A stretch of DNA of 40,431 nt from a virus. Below the pieces are notes generated by a model that had not been told where the DNA came from, searched no databases, and saw only the letters and a program-made list of their open reading frames with translations. The position numbers were made by a program, and so were the translations under genes. Shown here one piece after another: positions 1 to 8,670 of the stretch (position 1 is the first letter of the stretch; the number at the start of each line of letters is the position of its first letter). The DNA is taken from positions 1 to 40,431 of the IMG/VR virus record IMGVR_UViG_3300025132_007292. One strand, 5' to 3'.

Positions 1-2034
1 GGTACATATACATTTGGTTCAAATACTACTTTAACAGTTAGGAGTTTTAATGCAAGTGGTACTTTTTATATAGATGATGTTTCTCTTAAAGAAGTAGGAG
101 TATCCTTAACTGGATTTGATACTGCTGTGAATGAACCTGTAGTTCCACAAGTACCATTGATGAAGTATAATCAGAAAATGATATTTGATAATAGCGATGA
201 TTATATAGACTTACCATCACCTATTTTAAACACAACACACTCTATATCTTTTTGGGTACATACAAGTAATTCTTCTGGTTTATTAATGCCATTTTCAGAA
301 GAAGATACGCACGAAGATGGGGTGCATATATATTTATATAGTGGTGGTATTTCTTACAGAGTTAATTCTGTAATTAAAACAGAAAGTTATACTTATGTAA
401 ACAAATTAATACATTTTTGTTGTACATATGATGGCTCTACGATGAATATTTATGCAAATGGAGCCGTTTTAGGTAGTGGAACAAGCAACTCTACTACTTT
501 AAGTGTTACAACAGCGGGAAATATTGGAGCAAGAGGCTATTCTCCTAATTACTTTTTTGATGGCATTATAGATGATTTTAGCGTTTTTAATACTGCACTA
601 ACTCAATCTCAAGTCCAAGAACTATTTAACGATGGTGTCGCATTAGATGCTACTACACATAGTAAAGCTGATGACCATCTATTAGGCTATTGGCGTAACG
701 ATGGTGTTACCACATGGACTGATAGAAGTGATATACAAGCAATAGGATTTGATGGTGTTAATGATAACATTAATCTAACAAGTGTTGGATACGCATTAGA
801 TAATTACGCAAGTGGTGCTTATTCTATATGGTTTTACGCACATGACCAAAACCCAAGCACTGCTCAATATGTTGTTGGTGGAAGAGATGGTGGTACAAAT
901 ACAAGAGTTTATATTCAATTAACATCAAGTGGATTAAAAATGGCACATGGTAATACTTTTGGTTCTGCTGTATCTTATTCTGCTAATCAATGGAATCATA
1001 TTTTTGTATCTTGGAGTTCTGGAACTGTTACATCTTACTTAAATGGAAGTCAATCAGACCAATTTAGTTTTAGTGCGAGTGGGGGTAATGATAGTTATTT
1101 TTTTAGATTAGGCAGTCATCACGAAGCAAGTGGTAATTATTTTAAAGGCAATCTTGGTCAATTTGCTTTATGGAATACTGCTCAAGATTCTAATGTATCA
1201 GCAATATATGCTTTAGGTCGTAAAGGTTCTTTATCTGCATATTCAAGTGGACTTCAAATAAACTATTTATTAAATCCTACTCATTCTAATCCAGACTTAA
1301 CAGGTACAGATAAAATACTTGACAGAAGTGGTAATGATAATCATGGAACACAAGTTGGTGGAGTCAGTTTTCTTGGTGCAAACGATGGCGATGTACAAGG
1401 CACACCAGATTCTATAACGATCAGAGAAGGACTTAACTCAAACAGAGATGGATTAGGGTTTTACTTTAAAGATAATATAAGTGGAGCATTGAGATTGGAT
1501 TCTATTGAAAATGTTACAATTCCAAATACTAAAACATTATCATTTCCATCAAGAGAAATGTCGTTAGAAGCATGGATAAAAGTTTATGATATTTCAGTAA
1601 CTGGTAACATTATTTGTAAAGATAATCAAAGTGGTTCAGTTCGTGAGTATTCAATGTTAGCTCATACAGCTAATGATAATATAAAAGTTTCTTTATATAC
1701 AGACGCATCTAATCATACCGCTTATTATTCTCCTAATAATTCTATTTTAGAAGATACTTGGTATCATATTGTTTTTACATTATCTGGAACTACAGGGATT
1801 ATATATATAAATGGAGATGCTGTAACAACAACTACTACAGGAAATAATTTTACTGGATTTAATACAACAGAATCAAATTTAGCATCCAATGTGCAAATTG
1901 GTAAAAATATAGCTGGTAGCTCTAATTCTTTTAATGGAATTATAGATGAAGTAAGAATTTATAATAAAAAACTTTCTCCAGCAGAAGTATCTAAAAATCA
2001 TAAGCATGACAAAGGAAAGCATAAAAATGACTAA
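1..2034 (+). CDS. LamG-repeat tail or adhesion protein, 5' end missing
   Basis: The frame is open from base 1, so the true start lies left of the window; 677 codons are visible. The first 40 residues end in a FYIDDVSLKEV stretch typical of the last strand of carbohydrate-binding beta-sandwiches. Three concanavalin A/LamG-like jelly rolls follow at about bases 175-660, 740-1215 and 1490-1970. Each begins with an F/L-D-x-x-x-D/E-x-I/V pattern and ends with a GIIDE/D or GQFALWN-type strand followed by a short helix. LamG folds bind glycans or surface proteins, so a receptor-binding or decorative virion role is likely. It is the first of a tightly packed + strand run. The tail-fibre assignment is inference; capsid decoration is also possible. 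Confidence 0.8.
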   Translation, partial: GTYTFGSNTTLTVRSFNASGTFYIDDVSLKEVGVSLTGFDTAVNEPVVPQVPLMKYNQKMIFDNSDDYIDLPSPILNTTHSISFWVHTSNSSGLLMPFSEEDTHEDGVHIYLYSGGISYRVNSVIKTESYTYVNKLIHFCCTYDGSTMNIYANGAVLGSGTSNSTTLSVTTAGNIGARGYSPNYFFDGIIDDFSVFNTALTQSQVQELFNDGVALDATTHSKADDHLLGYWRNDGVTTWTDRSDIQAIGFDGVNDNINLTSVGYALDNYASGAYSIWFYAHDQNPSTAQYVVGGRDGGTNTRVYIQLTSSGLKMAHGNTFGSAVSYSANQWNHIFVSWSSGTVTSYLNGSQSDQFSFSASGGNDSYFFRLGSHHEASGNYFKGNLGQFALWNTAQDSNVSAIYALGRKGSLSAYSSGLQINYLLNPTHSNPDLTGTDKILDRSGNDNHGTQVGGVSFLGANDGDVQGTPDSITIREGLNSNRDGLGFYFKDNISGALRLDSIENVTIPNTKTLSFPSREMSLEAWIKVYDISVTGNIICKDNQSGSVREYSMLAHTANDNIKVSLYTDASNHTAYYSPNNSILEDTWYHIVFTLSGTTGIIYINGDAVTTTTTGNNFTGFNTTESNLASNVQIGKNIAGSSNSFNGIIDEVRIYNKKLSPAEVSKNHKHDKGKHKND

Positions 2035-2575
2035 TACGTATTTAATATTAACAAAAGCAAAGTGGGAATCAGCATTACCTGCTAAACTTAAAACTGCTGA
2101 TAGATTGTCTTGGAATGAGTACACTTATAAAGATGTTGAGCGTACAGGCTCAAGAAATGTAAATGTGACACTTCCTACTGATGACAATTTAAAGAGCGAA
2201 ATAAAAGCATTTATGGACACTCATAGCATAGATTATAGCAGTAGTGATACTAAAGCAGAGTTACTTGAAAGCATTGATGAGTATGTTATGGAAAATGGTG
2301 TACCTCAAGAAGCTGAAGAATATAAGTACACAGAATCTGTGGTAGATACCACCACATTGCAATCGCCAACATGGAAAGAGTGTGCATTTAAACATGGAAA
2401 ACTTGGTAGTCCAAGATGGAATAATGATGGTAGCAAAGTATTAGTTAAATATGAATTACCTATAACAGATGGCACATTAGACGCAGTTAAAAGTACAAGT
2501 GGTATCACTGCTTTGTCTCATAGTGAATGTTTAGAAGAAATGAAAAAGGATGAATGGTCTGGTGAAAGCGAATGA
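2027..2575 (+). CDS. Small phage protein with HeH/LEM-like (SAP-type) motif
   Basis: A 182-residue protein. I take the ATG at 2027, which has an AAAGGA ribosome site ten bases upstream and overlaps the end of the LamG gene; an in-frame ATG at 2006 is also open but lacks such a site. Residues around SEIKAFMDTHSIDYSSSDTK followed by AELLESIDEY match the two-helix HeH/LEM or SAP-like motif found in many tail-region proteins, where it is thought to bind nucleic acid or mediate assembly. The rest is not recognised. Its position just after the adhesin suggests a virion-associated or assembly role, which is inference. Confidence 0.6.
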   Translation: MTNTYLILTKAKWESALPAKLKTADRLSWNEYTYKDVERTGSRNVNVTLPTDDNLKSEIKAFMDTHSIDYSSSDTKAELLESIDEYVMENGVPQEAEEYKYTESVVDTTTLQSPTWKECAFKHGKLGSPRWNNDGSKVLVKYELPITDGTLDAVKSTSGITALSHSECLEEMKKDEWSGESE

Positions 2576-2843
2576 GCGGAAATTATTATTTTGGTGGATA
2601 GTGATGTTATTAATGATTTTGGGAGTAATTACTACAATAACTGGATGTAATAGCGGATGGTCTATTGGGAATTTAGATATAAGTCCTTCCGATTCTATTT
2701 ATATAGATTATTTAATCATTACAGATCAAGATAGTTCTCAACATTGGTATGTAACTAATACAGTAAACAATGGAATTGTTATTGGTGAAAATTATTGTTA
2801 CAAACATCATATTTGGGAAGATGTGAGAAAGAAAAGTGAGTGA
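2550..2843 (+). CDS. Putative phage lipoprotein
   Basis: A 97-residue protein with a positively charged N-terminus, a hydrophobic stretch (LLFWWIVMLLMILGVITT) and then I-T-G-C, which fits a lipobox. The mature part would therefore be lipid-anchored in the envelope. It overlaps the preceding gene by 26 bases and the next by 8. Next to a run of one-helix membrane proteins and an endolysin, an outer-spanin-like lysis role is plausible, but spanin partners cannot be assigned from sequence alone. A superinfection-exclusion lipoprotein is the main alternative. Confidence 0.6.
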   Translation: MNGLVKANERKLLFWWIVMLLMILGVITTITGCNSGWSIGNLDISPSDSIYIDYLIITDQDSSQHWYVTNTVNNGIVIGENYCYKHHIWEDVRKKSE

Positions 2844-3153
2844 AAAACCGAAGACAGCGCGTAGTTACAGGACGGGAATTATTGATGATAATTTTTCCCT
2901 TCACATTAATATTAAGTGGCTTGCTCAGTTGTTTGTGGCTATCGCTGGTATTGTTTATGGATACTTACAAATTACAAATAGAATTGCAGAGCTTGAACGA
3001 GGAATGGAACTCGCTACTGCCAACATTGAAGAACTTGTAGATAAGCATATGTTAGAAGAACAGAAAGAAAGAGCAGCGATGGAAGAAAGAATATCTTTTT
3101 TTGAAAAAGAATTAAACTTAAATCCATTTAGTTGGAGAAAGAAAAAAAAATAA
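2836..3153 (+). CDS. One-helix membrane protein with coiled coil (copy 1)
   Basis: A 105-residue protein starting at GTG, overlapping the lipoprotein stop as GTGA. A single hydrophobic helix (WLAQLFVAIAGIVYGYLQI, about residues 29-47) is followed by a heptad-rich charged tail ending in basic residues (WRKKKK). The pattern of helix, then Y/W-G-Y-x-Q-I/L-x-N-R-I-x-x-L-E, recurs in the gene at 3538, so the two look like diverged duplicates. Inferred to be part of the lysis or envelope module: a holin or inner-spanin-like protein. A second frame at 2840-3040 also encodes a hydrophobic stretch, but the duplicate supports this one. Confidence 0.6.
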   Translation: MSEKPKTARSYRTGIIDDNFSLHINIKWLAQLFVAIAGIVYGYLQITNRIAELERGMELATANIEELVDKHMLEEQKERAAMEERISFFEKELNLNPFSWRKKKK

Positions 3154-3251
3154 TGCCATTACCATTTCAATGTATTTATTGTGGAAAACATGTTAAAGAA
3201 CCCATGAATGGTATTTGTGATAAATGTAAAAAAGAGAAAGAAAAAAAATGA
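3153..3251 (+). CDS. 32-residue zinc-ribbon miniprotein
   Basis: A short reading frame fits exactly between its neighbours: its ATG overlaps the upstream stop (TAATG) and its TGA overlaps the next start (ATGA). The product has two CxxC knuckles, CIYC and CDKC, separated by 12 residues, followed by a lysine/glutamate tail. This is the layout of a single zinc ribbon. The perfect coupling on both sides and the cysteine spacing argue that it is a real gene. Function unknown. Confidence 0.6.
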   Translation: MPLPFQCIYCGKHVKEPMNGICDKCKKEKEKK

Positions 3252-3541
3252 CTGAATTAGCGGATTTATATCTTCAGTTAGGAAGTGCGGGATTTATTGC
3301 CTTATTGTTTGGATTTATGATATATAATCTAATACAAAGTCAAAAAGAACAAAGTGATGATTTAGAAGAAATAAAACAAAGTATTCATAAAATGGAAAAT
3401 GTTTTAGATCAAAGTATGGGAATTAATGTCAAATTAATTGATAGAACAAATAAATCAGATGAAAAAAGAGAAGAATTTTGGAGACAATTATCTGATGACT
3501 TAGCATACTTAAAAGGTCGTATTAATGGAAATGCAAAATGA
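3248..3541 (+). CDS. Holin-like one-helix membrane protein (BhlA/UviB-like layout)
   Basis: A 97-residue protein with an N-terminal hydrophobic helix (LGSAGFIALLFGFMIYNLI, residues about 11-29), then a long amphipathic coiled coil (QSQKEQSDDLEEIKQSIHKM) and a charged C-terminus. This is the layout of BhlA/UviB-type small holins and related phage membrane proteins. It is start-stop coupled to its neighbours and lies about 1 kb before the endolysin. The holin role is inference from architecture and context; no definitive holin signature exists at this length. Confidence 0.5.
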   Translation: MTELADLYLQLGSAGFIALLFGFMIYNLIQSQKEQSDDLEEIKQSIHKMENVLDQSMGINVKLIDRTNKSDEKREEFWRQLSDDLAYLKGRINGNAK

Positions 3542-3816
3542 ACTCAAATAAACCAATATCAGATAGTAGCAGTTTAAATATTAGCTTACCAATGCTTATT
3601 CAAGCAGTAGGTTTAATTGGTGCAATGGTTTGGGGATATGGTCAATTAAATAATCGCATATCTTTTTTAGAGTATCAAGTAGCTATTAATGAAGAACATA
3701 TTGTAAGAATGGAAGAAGATGCAGAAGCAAATCAAAATGCAGAAATACCAGCAGATATACGCCAAAATCAGCGAATTGAATATTTAGAAAAAGAATTAGA
3801 CAGATTAAGGCAATGA
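3538..3816 (+). CDS. One-helix membrane protein with coiled coil (copy 2)
   Basis: A 92-residue protein that begins with an ATGA overlap. A hydrophobic helix at about residues 18-36 (LPMLIQAVGLIGAMVWGYGQ) is followed by NNRISFLEYQ and a coiled coil ending in RIEYLEKELDRL. The junction resembles that of the protein at 2836 (NRIAELE), suggesting tandem duplication. Probably an envelope-spanning component of the lysis module, but it could be any small membrane-anchored scaffold. Confidence 0.55.
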   Translation: MNSNKPISDSSSLNISLPMLIQAVGLIGAMVWGYGQLNNRISFLEYQVAINEEHIVRMEEDAEANQNAEIPADIRQNQRIEYLEKELDRLRQ

Positions 3817-4052
3817 AATTGAACACAAAAGTATCATTTGAAAATATGATTGCAATCGCAGTTCTTTTAATAACTGTAGCTGTTTCTTATGGAGCAATGG
3901 ATACCAAATTAAAAATAGTTCAAAAAACTGTCGATTTAAAAGCAAATAAAGAATTAATTGAATACAAAATTACAGTTATGATGAAAGACATAGCTGAAAT
4001 AAAAGAAACCCTTAAGCAAATAAAAGGAGAACTAAATGGACTTCGTAAGTGA
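3813..4052 (+). CDS. One-helix membrane protein with coiled coil (copy 3)
   Basis: A 79-residue protein with an ATGA start overlap. A single N-terminal helix (MIAIAVLLITVAVSYGAM) is followed by a lysine-rich heptad segment (IAEIKETLKQIKGELNGL). It has the same helix-then-coiled-coil design as its two left neighbours but little residue identity. Function not recognised; the context suggests the same membrane complex or lysis module. Confidence 0.5.
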   Translation: MKLNTKVSFENMIAIAVLLITVAVSYGAMDTKLKIVQKTVDLKANKELIEYKITVMMKDIAEIKETLKQIKGELNGLRK

Positions 4053-4284
4053 ATGGTTAAGTTGGTCTAACTTACTTTACATGGTAGGATTATGTATTGC
4101 AGGTTATGCGACTACTGTAACTGCTAAAAATAGAAACATCATTGTTCAGGTAGGTGAATTGGTCAAAGCCCTTGAAGAAGGATTAAAAGATAAAAAATTA
4201 ACAAAAGCTGAAAAAGATAGAATAATGAAGGAAGCTTTAGATGTCGCTAAAGCGGTAATTCAAAGTAGATGGAAGCTTTGGTAA
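4036..4284 (+). CDS. Small membrane protein upstream of endolysin, possible holin
   Basis: An 82-residue protein preceded by an AAAAGGAGAA ribosome site. One hydrophobic helix (LLYMVGLCIAGYATTVTA, about residues 13-30) is followed by a basic amphipathic helix (LKDKKLTKAEKDRIMKEAL). It ends two bases before the endolysin start, the usual place for a holin. The single helix and lack of a known signature leave the assignment open. A pinholin-type or phage-holin superfamily member is the most likely reading. Confidence 0.5.
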   Translation: MDFVSEWLSWSNLLYMVGLCIAGYATTVTAKNRNIIVQVGELVKALEEGLKDKKLTKAEKDRIMKEALDVAKAVIQSRWKLW

Positions 4285-4285
4285 G

Positions 4286-4777
4286 ATGTCTATTTCCCCT
4301 GCTGAAATAATTGCAAATGTAATTGAAAGAGAAGGAGGGTCAAAAATAACTAATGACCCTTCAGATCCTGGCGGTTTAACTAAATACGGAATTAGTAAGC
4401 GTTCTAATCCCGACCTTGATATAGAAAATTTAACATTAAATGATGCAGTTAAAATTTATAACAAACGGTACTGGATGCCTTCAAAAGCATATCATTTAAA
4501 AGAATCATTACAAGAAATGTATTTTGATATGGTTGTTAATATGGGTCAAAGAAGAGCGGTAAAAATTTTACAAGAGGCAATTAATCATAAAGGAAATTCT
4601 ATTAAAGTCGATGGCTTAATTGGTAAAAACACTATTAAAACATCTGATTCTTTGGAGTTAGATCGTTTAAAAGCTTTTCGAGTTAAATATTATTCAACTT
4701 TGGTTAATAAAAAGCCATCTTTATTAAAATTTTATTATGGATGGTTTAGAAGGGCAATTGAAATTGAAACAACCTAA
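4286..4777 (+). CDS. Endolysin, GH108 family N-acetylmuramidase
   Basis: A 163-residue protein with the GH108 N-terminal signature: EREGG, then NDPSDPGG, then TKYGIS. The glutamate of the EGG motif (residue 16) is the expected catalytic acid. The second half, with FDMVVNMGQRRAVKILQEA and VDGLIGKNTI, fits the PG_binding_3 domain that accompanies GH108. No signal peptide is seen, so export would need a holin, and candidates lie immediately upstream. GH108 enzymes cleave the glycan strand of peptidoglycan and are mainly found in Gram-negative bacteria and their phages. The length is normal for the family. Confidence 0.9.
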   Translation: MSISPAEIIANVIEREGGSKITNDPSDPGGLTKYGISKRSNPDLDIENLTLNDAVKIYNKRYWMPSKAYHLKESLQEMYFDMVVNMGQRRAVKILQEAINHKGNSIKVDGLIGKNTIKTSDSLELDRLKAFRVKYYSTLVNKKPSLLKFYYGWFRRAIEIETT

Positions 4778-5837
4778 TGGAACTACAAAAACTCCAACAA
4801 AAGACCCTGAAGGCAACATTGTTGGTTGTCCAAATTGTGAAAACAACGATATAAGAAAAGATGGTTGGCAATATTGGAAAAATAATAGAAAAAGACAAAG
4901 ATACCTTTGTCCAAAATGCAATAAAAAAACCATTGTGCCTAGAATTATAGAACATAATGAATTTTCTGTTCAAGACCTTCCTATTGATGAAATGGATATT
5001 GATGATATTATTAAATATCGAAATAAAAGATATAGTCAAAAATATGATGCTTATAAAAGCAGAAACCTTATCAATATTCAAATTAATGTTAAAGGAGTAA
5101 TCGGTATTTGTCATTTTGGTGACCCTCATGTTGATGACGACGGAACAAACCTTGCTGAAATTTATTCTTTGTGTGATTTAATTCGAGAAACAGATGGTTT
5201 ATTTGCAGGTAATCTTGGAGATGTACAAAATAATTGGGTAGGTAGGCTAACCTATTTGCATGGTCAACAATCTACAACGGCTAAAGAATCGTGGTTATTA
5301 TCAGAACATTTTTTAAATAGCGTTGATTGGCTTTATTTAATTGCAGGAAATCACGATGTTTGGTCAGGCGATGGTGACCCTTTAGAATTTATTATGCGCG
5401 ATAAAAAAGCAGTATATCAACAACATGGAGCAAGAATGAATCTTCGATTTCCTAATGGAAAAGAAATTCGTATCAATGCTAGACATCAATTTAAGGGCAA
5501 TTCTATGTGGAATACTGCTCATGCAATTAGTCGAGCAGTTCAAACAGGATGGAGAGATCATATACTTACTGCGGGTCATACTCACGTTTCAGGTTATCAA
5601 GTGCTTAAAGACCCTGCTAGTGGGCTTATAAGTCATGCAGTGCAAGTAGCTTCATTTAAAAATATGGATGAATATGCGAATAAACTTGGACTTGCAGATA
5701 ATAATATTTTTAATGCTCCTGTAACAGTAATAGACCCTAAATATGATGATAACGACAATCGTTTAATAACTATGTTTTTTAATCCATATGAGGCAGCTGA
5801 ATATTTACAATGGAAAAGAGGTCGAAAAAGTGCCTAG
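4764..5837 (+). CDS. Zinc-ribbon calcineurin-like metallophosphoesterase
   Basis: The N-terminal part carries a four-cysteine zinc ribbon (CPNC about residues 22-25, CPKC about 49-52) resembling those of transposase and helicase N-termini. The rest has the full metallophosphoesterase motif set: D-P-H (120-122), G-D (152-153), G-N-H-D (195-198), a histidine in ARHQ (241) and G-H-T-H (271-274). A dimetal phosphodiesterase or nuclease activity is therefore expected. I favour the TTG at 4764, with AGAAGGG nine bases upstream, although the frame is open from an ATG at 4737. It overlaps the endolysin and the tail gene. Its substrate, and whether it is a virion component, are unknown. Confidence 0.8.
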   Translation: MKQPNGTTKTPTKDPEGNIVGCPNCENNDIRKDGWQYWKNNRKRQRYLCPKCNKKTIVPRIIEHNEFSVQDLPIDEMDIDDIIKYRNKRYSQKYDAYKSRNLINIQINVKGVIGICHFGDPHVDDDGTNLAEIYSLCDLIRETDGLFAGNLGDVQNNWVGRLTYLHGQQSTTAKESWLLSEHFLNSVDWLYLIAGNHDVWSGDGDPLEFIMRDKKAVYQQHGARMNLRFPNGKEIRINARHQFKGNSMWNTAHAISRAVQTGWRDHILTAGHTHVSGYQVLKDPASGLISHAVQVASFKNMDEYANKLGLADNNIFNAPVTVIDPKYDDNDNRLITMFFNPYEAAEYLQWKRGRKSA

Positions 5838-8670
5838 AAAAAGCAAAGAAATAAATCCGTTTGATGGTGGCATAAATAACTATGCCAATCCAAGAGATAT
5901 TGAAGACAATGAATCTGCTTCATTATATAATTTATCTACATTAAAAAAAGGTGAATTAGCTCCGTTAAAAAATTGGAAAATTACTGCATTAACAGGAACT
6001 TCAAATTATCTTAATACAAAACTATGTACTGTTAAAAATGGTTTGTTTGTATATCAAAGAGATTTTACAACTGCTTCTTCTCCTGTAGATGGGAATACAA
6101 CTGTTTATTTAGTAGCTACAAATATTAGTAGTAATAAAAGCAAGTTATTTTTAGTTAATTCTTTAACTCAATCTGCAGTTGCAACAGAAGTATTTGAATT
6201 TGGAAATACAAGTGGAACGGTTACCATTCTTCCTTGCTATGTAAATGCAGATGGAAATATTCGTATTGGTGATGGTTCTTTTGCGACTAGAACTCATTTT
6301 TACGGTGCATTAAAAAAATACAATTTAGGCGGAAGTGTAGCTAATTATAATATTAATGAAACAAATATAATTAGTAAACCTGCAGGTGGAAATTTATATA
6401 CAGGTATAATGAATGAAGGTACGTCAACAACAACAGGAACCGTAAACCTACATATTAATACTGTAAAATCTTACAGTATTGATTTATTTAATTGGAATGA
6501 TAGTAGTGCTGTTACTTATCCTGATGCGTTAGCTTCTCATTTTGCAAACCCAAATATGTTAGGAACAAGTATAGGTCAAGCTTCATATTCTTATGCATTA
6601 TCGACAAATGATACAGATTTACAACAATATGGTATTGCAGATAATTTTCGAAAAAGAGCAAGTGATAATAATTGGAGCAGTACTTATTTGTATGCTCCTG
6701 GGCAAACTTCTTCTGGGGGAGATAAATTTCTTGCTATATCTGGATATGGAAATGCGAGTGGCGATTCAAGCAATGATCTTATTGTTCAATATACTCTTGC
6801 TTCAGGATTTGTTTTTACAGATAAATCAATTTATTTAAATATTTGGCTTACCGCAGATACATTTAACGCTTTACAAAGTACAGGAGTAAAAATTCGCATT
6901 GGAAGTGCAGTTTATAGTAATAATAGTAGCAGTAACGCATGTTATGTTTTTTCTTTTCCTTCTTCAACTTTTGCTTCTGCTGAAACATGGACAACATTAG
7001 AATGTGCTTTTGGTAATCATTCAGAAATAGAAGATAATAACAATGTTTTAAATTCAAATAATTGTCTTGATGTCGGCATAGAAGTTCATGCTACAAATGA
7101 TTGGAATGCTAATGGTGGACTTTGGGGATTTACTCATGCAGTGTCAAAAATAACAATAGGTACTCCAAATGAAGGTCAATGGGTAGGAAAATATAATTTT
7201 TATTATAATTGGGTTTTTGACAATAGTCAACATTCTGAAACTTATAAATTTGCAGGTCAAACCAATGCTTTAGAAACAAAAGGTGACATTTTAGAATTAA
7301 TGCCATATGTTAAAGATGGTAGCCCTAGTGGTTCTTATTTACGGAAGGTTGGTGGCTTAACTGCTTCTTCTGCTCGTATAACTGGAGCAAATGTATTTTT
7401 TAGTGAAGTAGATGATTCAGGTGTTGATGTTGATAAAGATAAAAATCATTTAATGGAATTAGATTTTGATCGTGGAGCAAGAACTTCTTTGTTTGATGAA
7501 TTTACAAAATTTGGTTCTACTGTAACTGCTGGAACAAAACTTACTGGTATTTTATCGGTTAAAAGTCCAAGTGTAATAGACACTTTTTCTACAATTACTA
7601 GTTTTTCTGAAGGTGATAAATTAGAATCTATTAATTTTTCTACAGGCGTAATGCTTAATCGTAGAATGTATGTTGGTAATGTTCAGATTTACGATCAATC
7701 ATCTCAAGCATTTAAATATTCTGACCGAATATATAAATCATTACCAAATCAACCAGATGTATTTACAAAAAATGGTTATGTAGAAGTTGCACCAAACGAT
7801 GGTGAGTCTATTACCGCTATTGCTACTTATGGTGATTTTCTTTTGGAATTTAAAGAAAACAATATGTATTTAATTAATGTGACTCAAGATGTAGAATATT
7901 TAGAAGAAAAATATCCATTTGCAGGGGTAAAAACTGAAGGCGGTGTTTGTTCAACTAAAAACGGAGTAGTGTGGGTAAATCGTTATGGATTGTTTTTATT
8001 TGATGGTAAAGAAGTCCAAAATTTATTAACTGAAAAAATAGATAGAGATTATTGGTATGCTCAAACAGCAACTACTCCTTTAATCGCTTATAATCCACTT
8101 GAAGACCAAGTGCATATTTCTATTCCGTATTCAGTTCAATTTATTGCATATAATTTTACAACAAAAGGATTTGAGCGTTATACTGGGTTACGAGTTACAG
8201 ATAGTGCAAGTGATGCTATTGGAGAAGATTATTGGACAAATATAATTACAGAACCTGATGGAAAGTTATCTGCTTTATTTAATGATGGCATTGAAACCAA
8301 TTTAATAAGATTAGAATCAGTGCCTACAGATGCAGATAAATATGTGTATGTAGAAATGATTACAAAAGATGACCCTTTAGGTGACCCTGCACAATTTAAA
8401 AGTTTAAAAAAGTGTTATTTAACGTATAAAATAAATAATGCTCAAGTTCCTGCAATTACATACAGAACAAATGGCTCTTCTACAGATAATGCATTTGATG
8501 TTGCAATTACCAATACTTCAGGAGTTTATACTACACTAGAATTAAAGCCAAATGTTCGGGCAGAAGCAACCAATAAACATAGTTATGTAGTGGTCATAAA
8601 AGGTCGCTCTCATGGAAGTTTAGTTATTAACGATGTTAACCTTGTTTATAGAGAAAAGAGTTTAAAATAA
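5830..8670 (+). CDS. Large tail protein (tail-tube/stabilisation-protein-like)
   Basis: About 946 residues. I choose the GTG at 5830, with an AAGAGGT site nine bases upstream and overlapping the previous stop; the frame is open from 5788. The N-terminus (NPFDGGINNYANPRDIEDNE) resembles the opening of podovirus-type tail tubular or stabilisation proteins, and the C-terminal third (YGDFLLEFKENNMYLI, then GVVWVNRYGLFLFDG) has the repeated beta-blade pattern of those proteins. The middle is beta-rich, serine/threonine/asparagine-rich and probably a carbohydrate-binding insertion. Structural assignment is fairly secure; the exact tail position is inference. Confidence 0.7.
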   Translation: MPRKSKEINPFDGGINNYANPRDIEDNESASLYNLSTLKKGELAPLKNWKITALTGTSNYLNTKLCTVKNGLFVYQRDFTTASSPVDGNTTVYLVATNISSNKSKLFLVNSLTQSAVATEVFEFGNTSGTVTILPCYVNADGNIRIGDGSFATRTHFYGALKKYNLGGSVANYNINETNIISKPAGGNLYTGIMNEGTSTTTGTVNLHINTVKSYSIDLFNWNDSSAVTYPDALASHFANPNMLGTSIGQASYSYALSTNDTDLQQYGIADNFRKRASDNNWSSTYLYAPGQTSSGGDKFLAISGYGNASGDSSNDLIVQYTLASGFVFTDKSIYLNIWLTADTFNALQSTGVKIRIGSAVYSNNSSSNACYVFSFPSSTFASAETWTTLECAFGNHSEIEDNNNVLNSNNCLDVGIEVHATNDWNANGGLWGFTHAVSKITIGTPNEGQWVGKYNFYYNWVFDNSQHSETYKFAGQTNALETKGDILELMPYVKDGSPSGSYLRKVGGLTASSARITGANVFFSEVDDSGVDVDKDKNHLMELDFDRGARTSLFDEFTKFGSTVTAGTKLTGILSVKSPSVIDTFSTITSFSEGDKLESINFSTGVMLNRRMYVGNVQIYDQSSQAFKYSDRIYKSLPNQPDVFTKNGYVEVAPNDGESITAIATYGDFLLEFKENNMYLINVTQDVEYLEEKYPFAGVKTEGGVCSTKNGVVWVNRYGLFLFDGKEVQNLLTEKIDRDYWYAQTATTPLIAYNPLEDQVHISIPYSVQFIAYNFTTKGFERYTGLRVTDSASDAIGEDYWTNIITEPDGKLSALFNDGIETNLIRLESVPTDADKYVYVEMITKDDPLGDPAQFKSLKKCYLTYKINNAQVPAITYRTNGSSTDNAFDVAITNTSGVYTTLELKPNVRAEATNKHSYVVVIKGRSHGSLVINDVNLVYREKSLK

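Noticed and set aside
1879-2124. Minus-strand 81-codon frame opposite the LamG gene end
   Set aside because: It lies antisense to two well-supported genes and has no ribosome site or coherent protein pattern.
2840-3040. 66-codon hydrophobic frame on the + strand
   Set aside because: It overlaps the 105-codon frame at 2836, whose product has a recognisable paralogue at 3538; the overlap is therefore probably a shadow, although a nested membrane gene cannot be excluded.
6593-6838. 81-codon frame inside the large tail gene
   Set aside because: Out-of-frame reading of the tail protein coding sequence; low-complexity leucine/isoleucine composition typical of a shadow.
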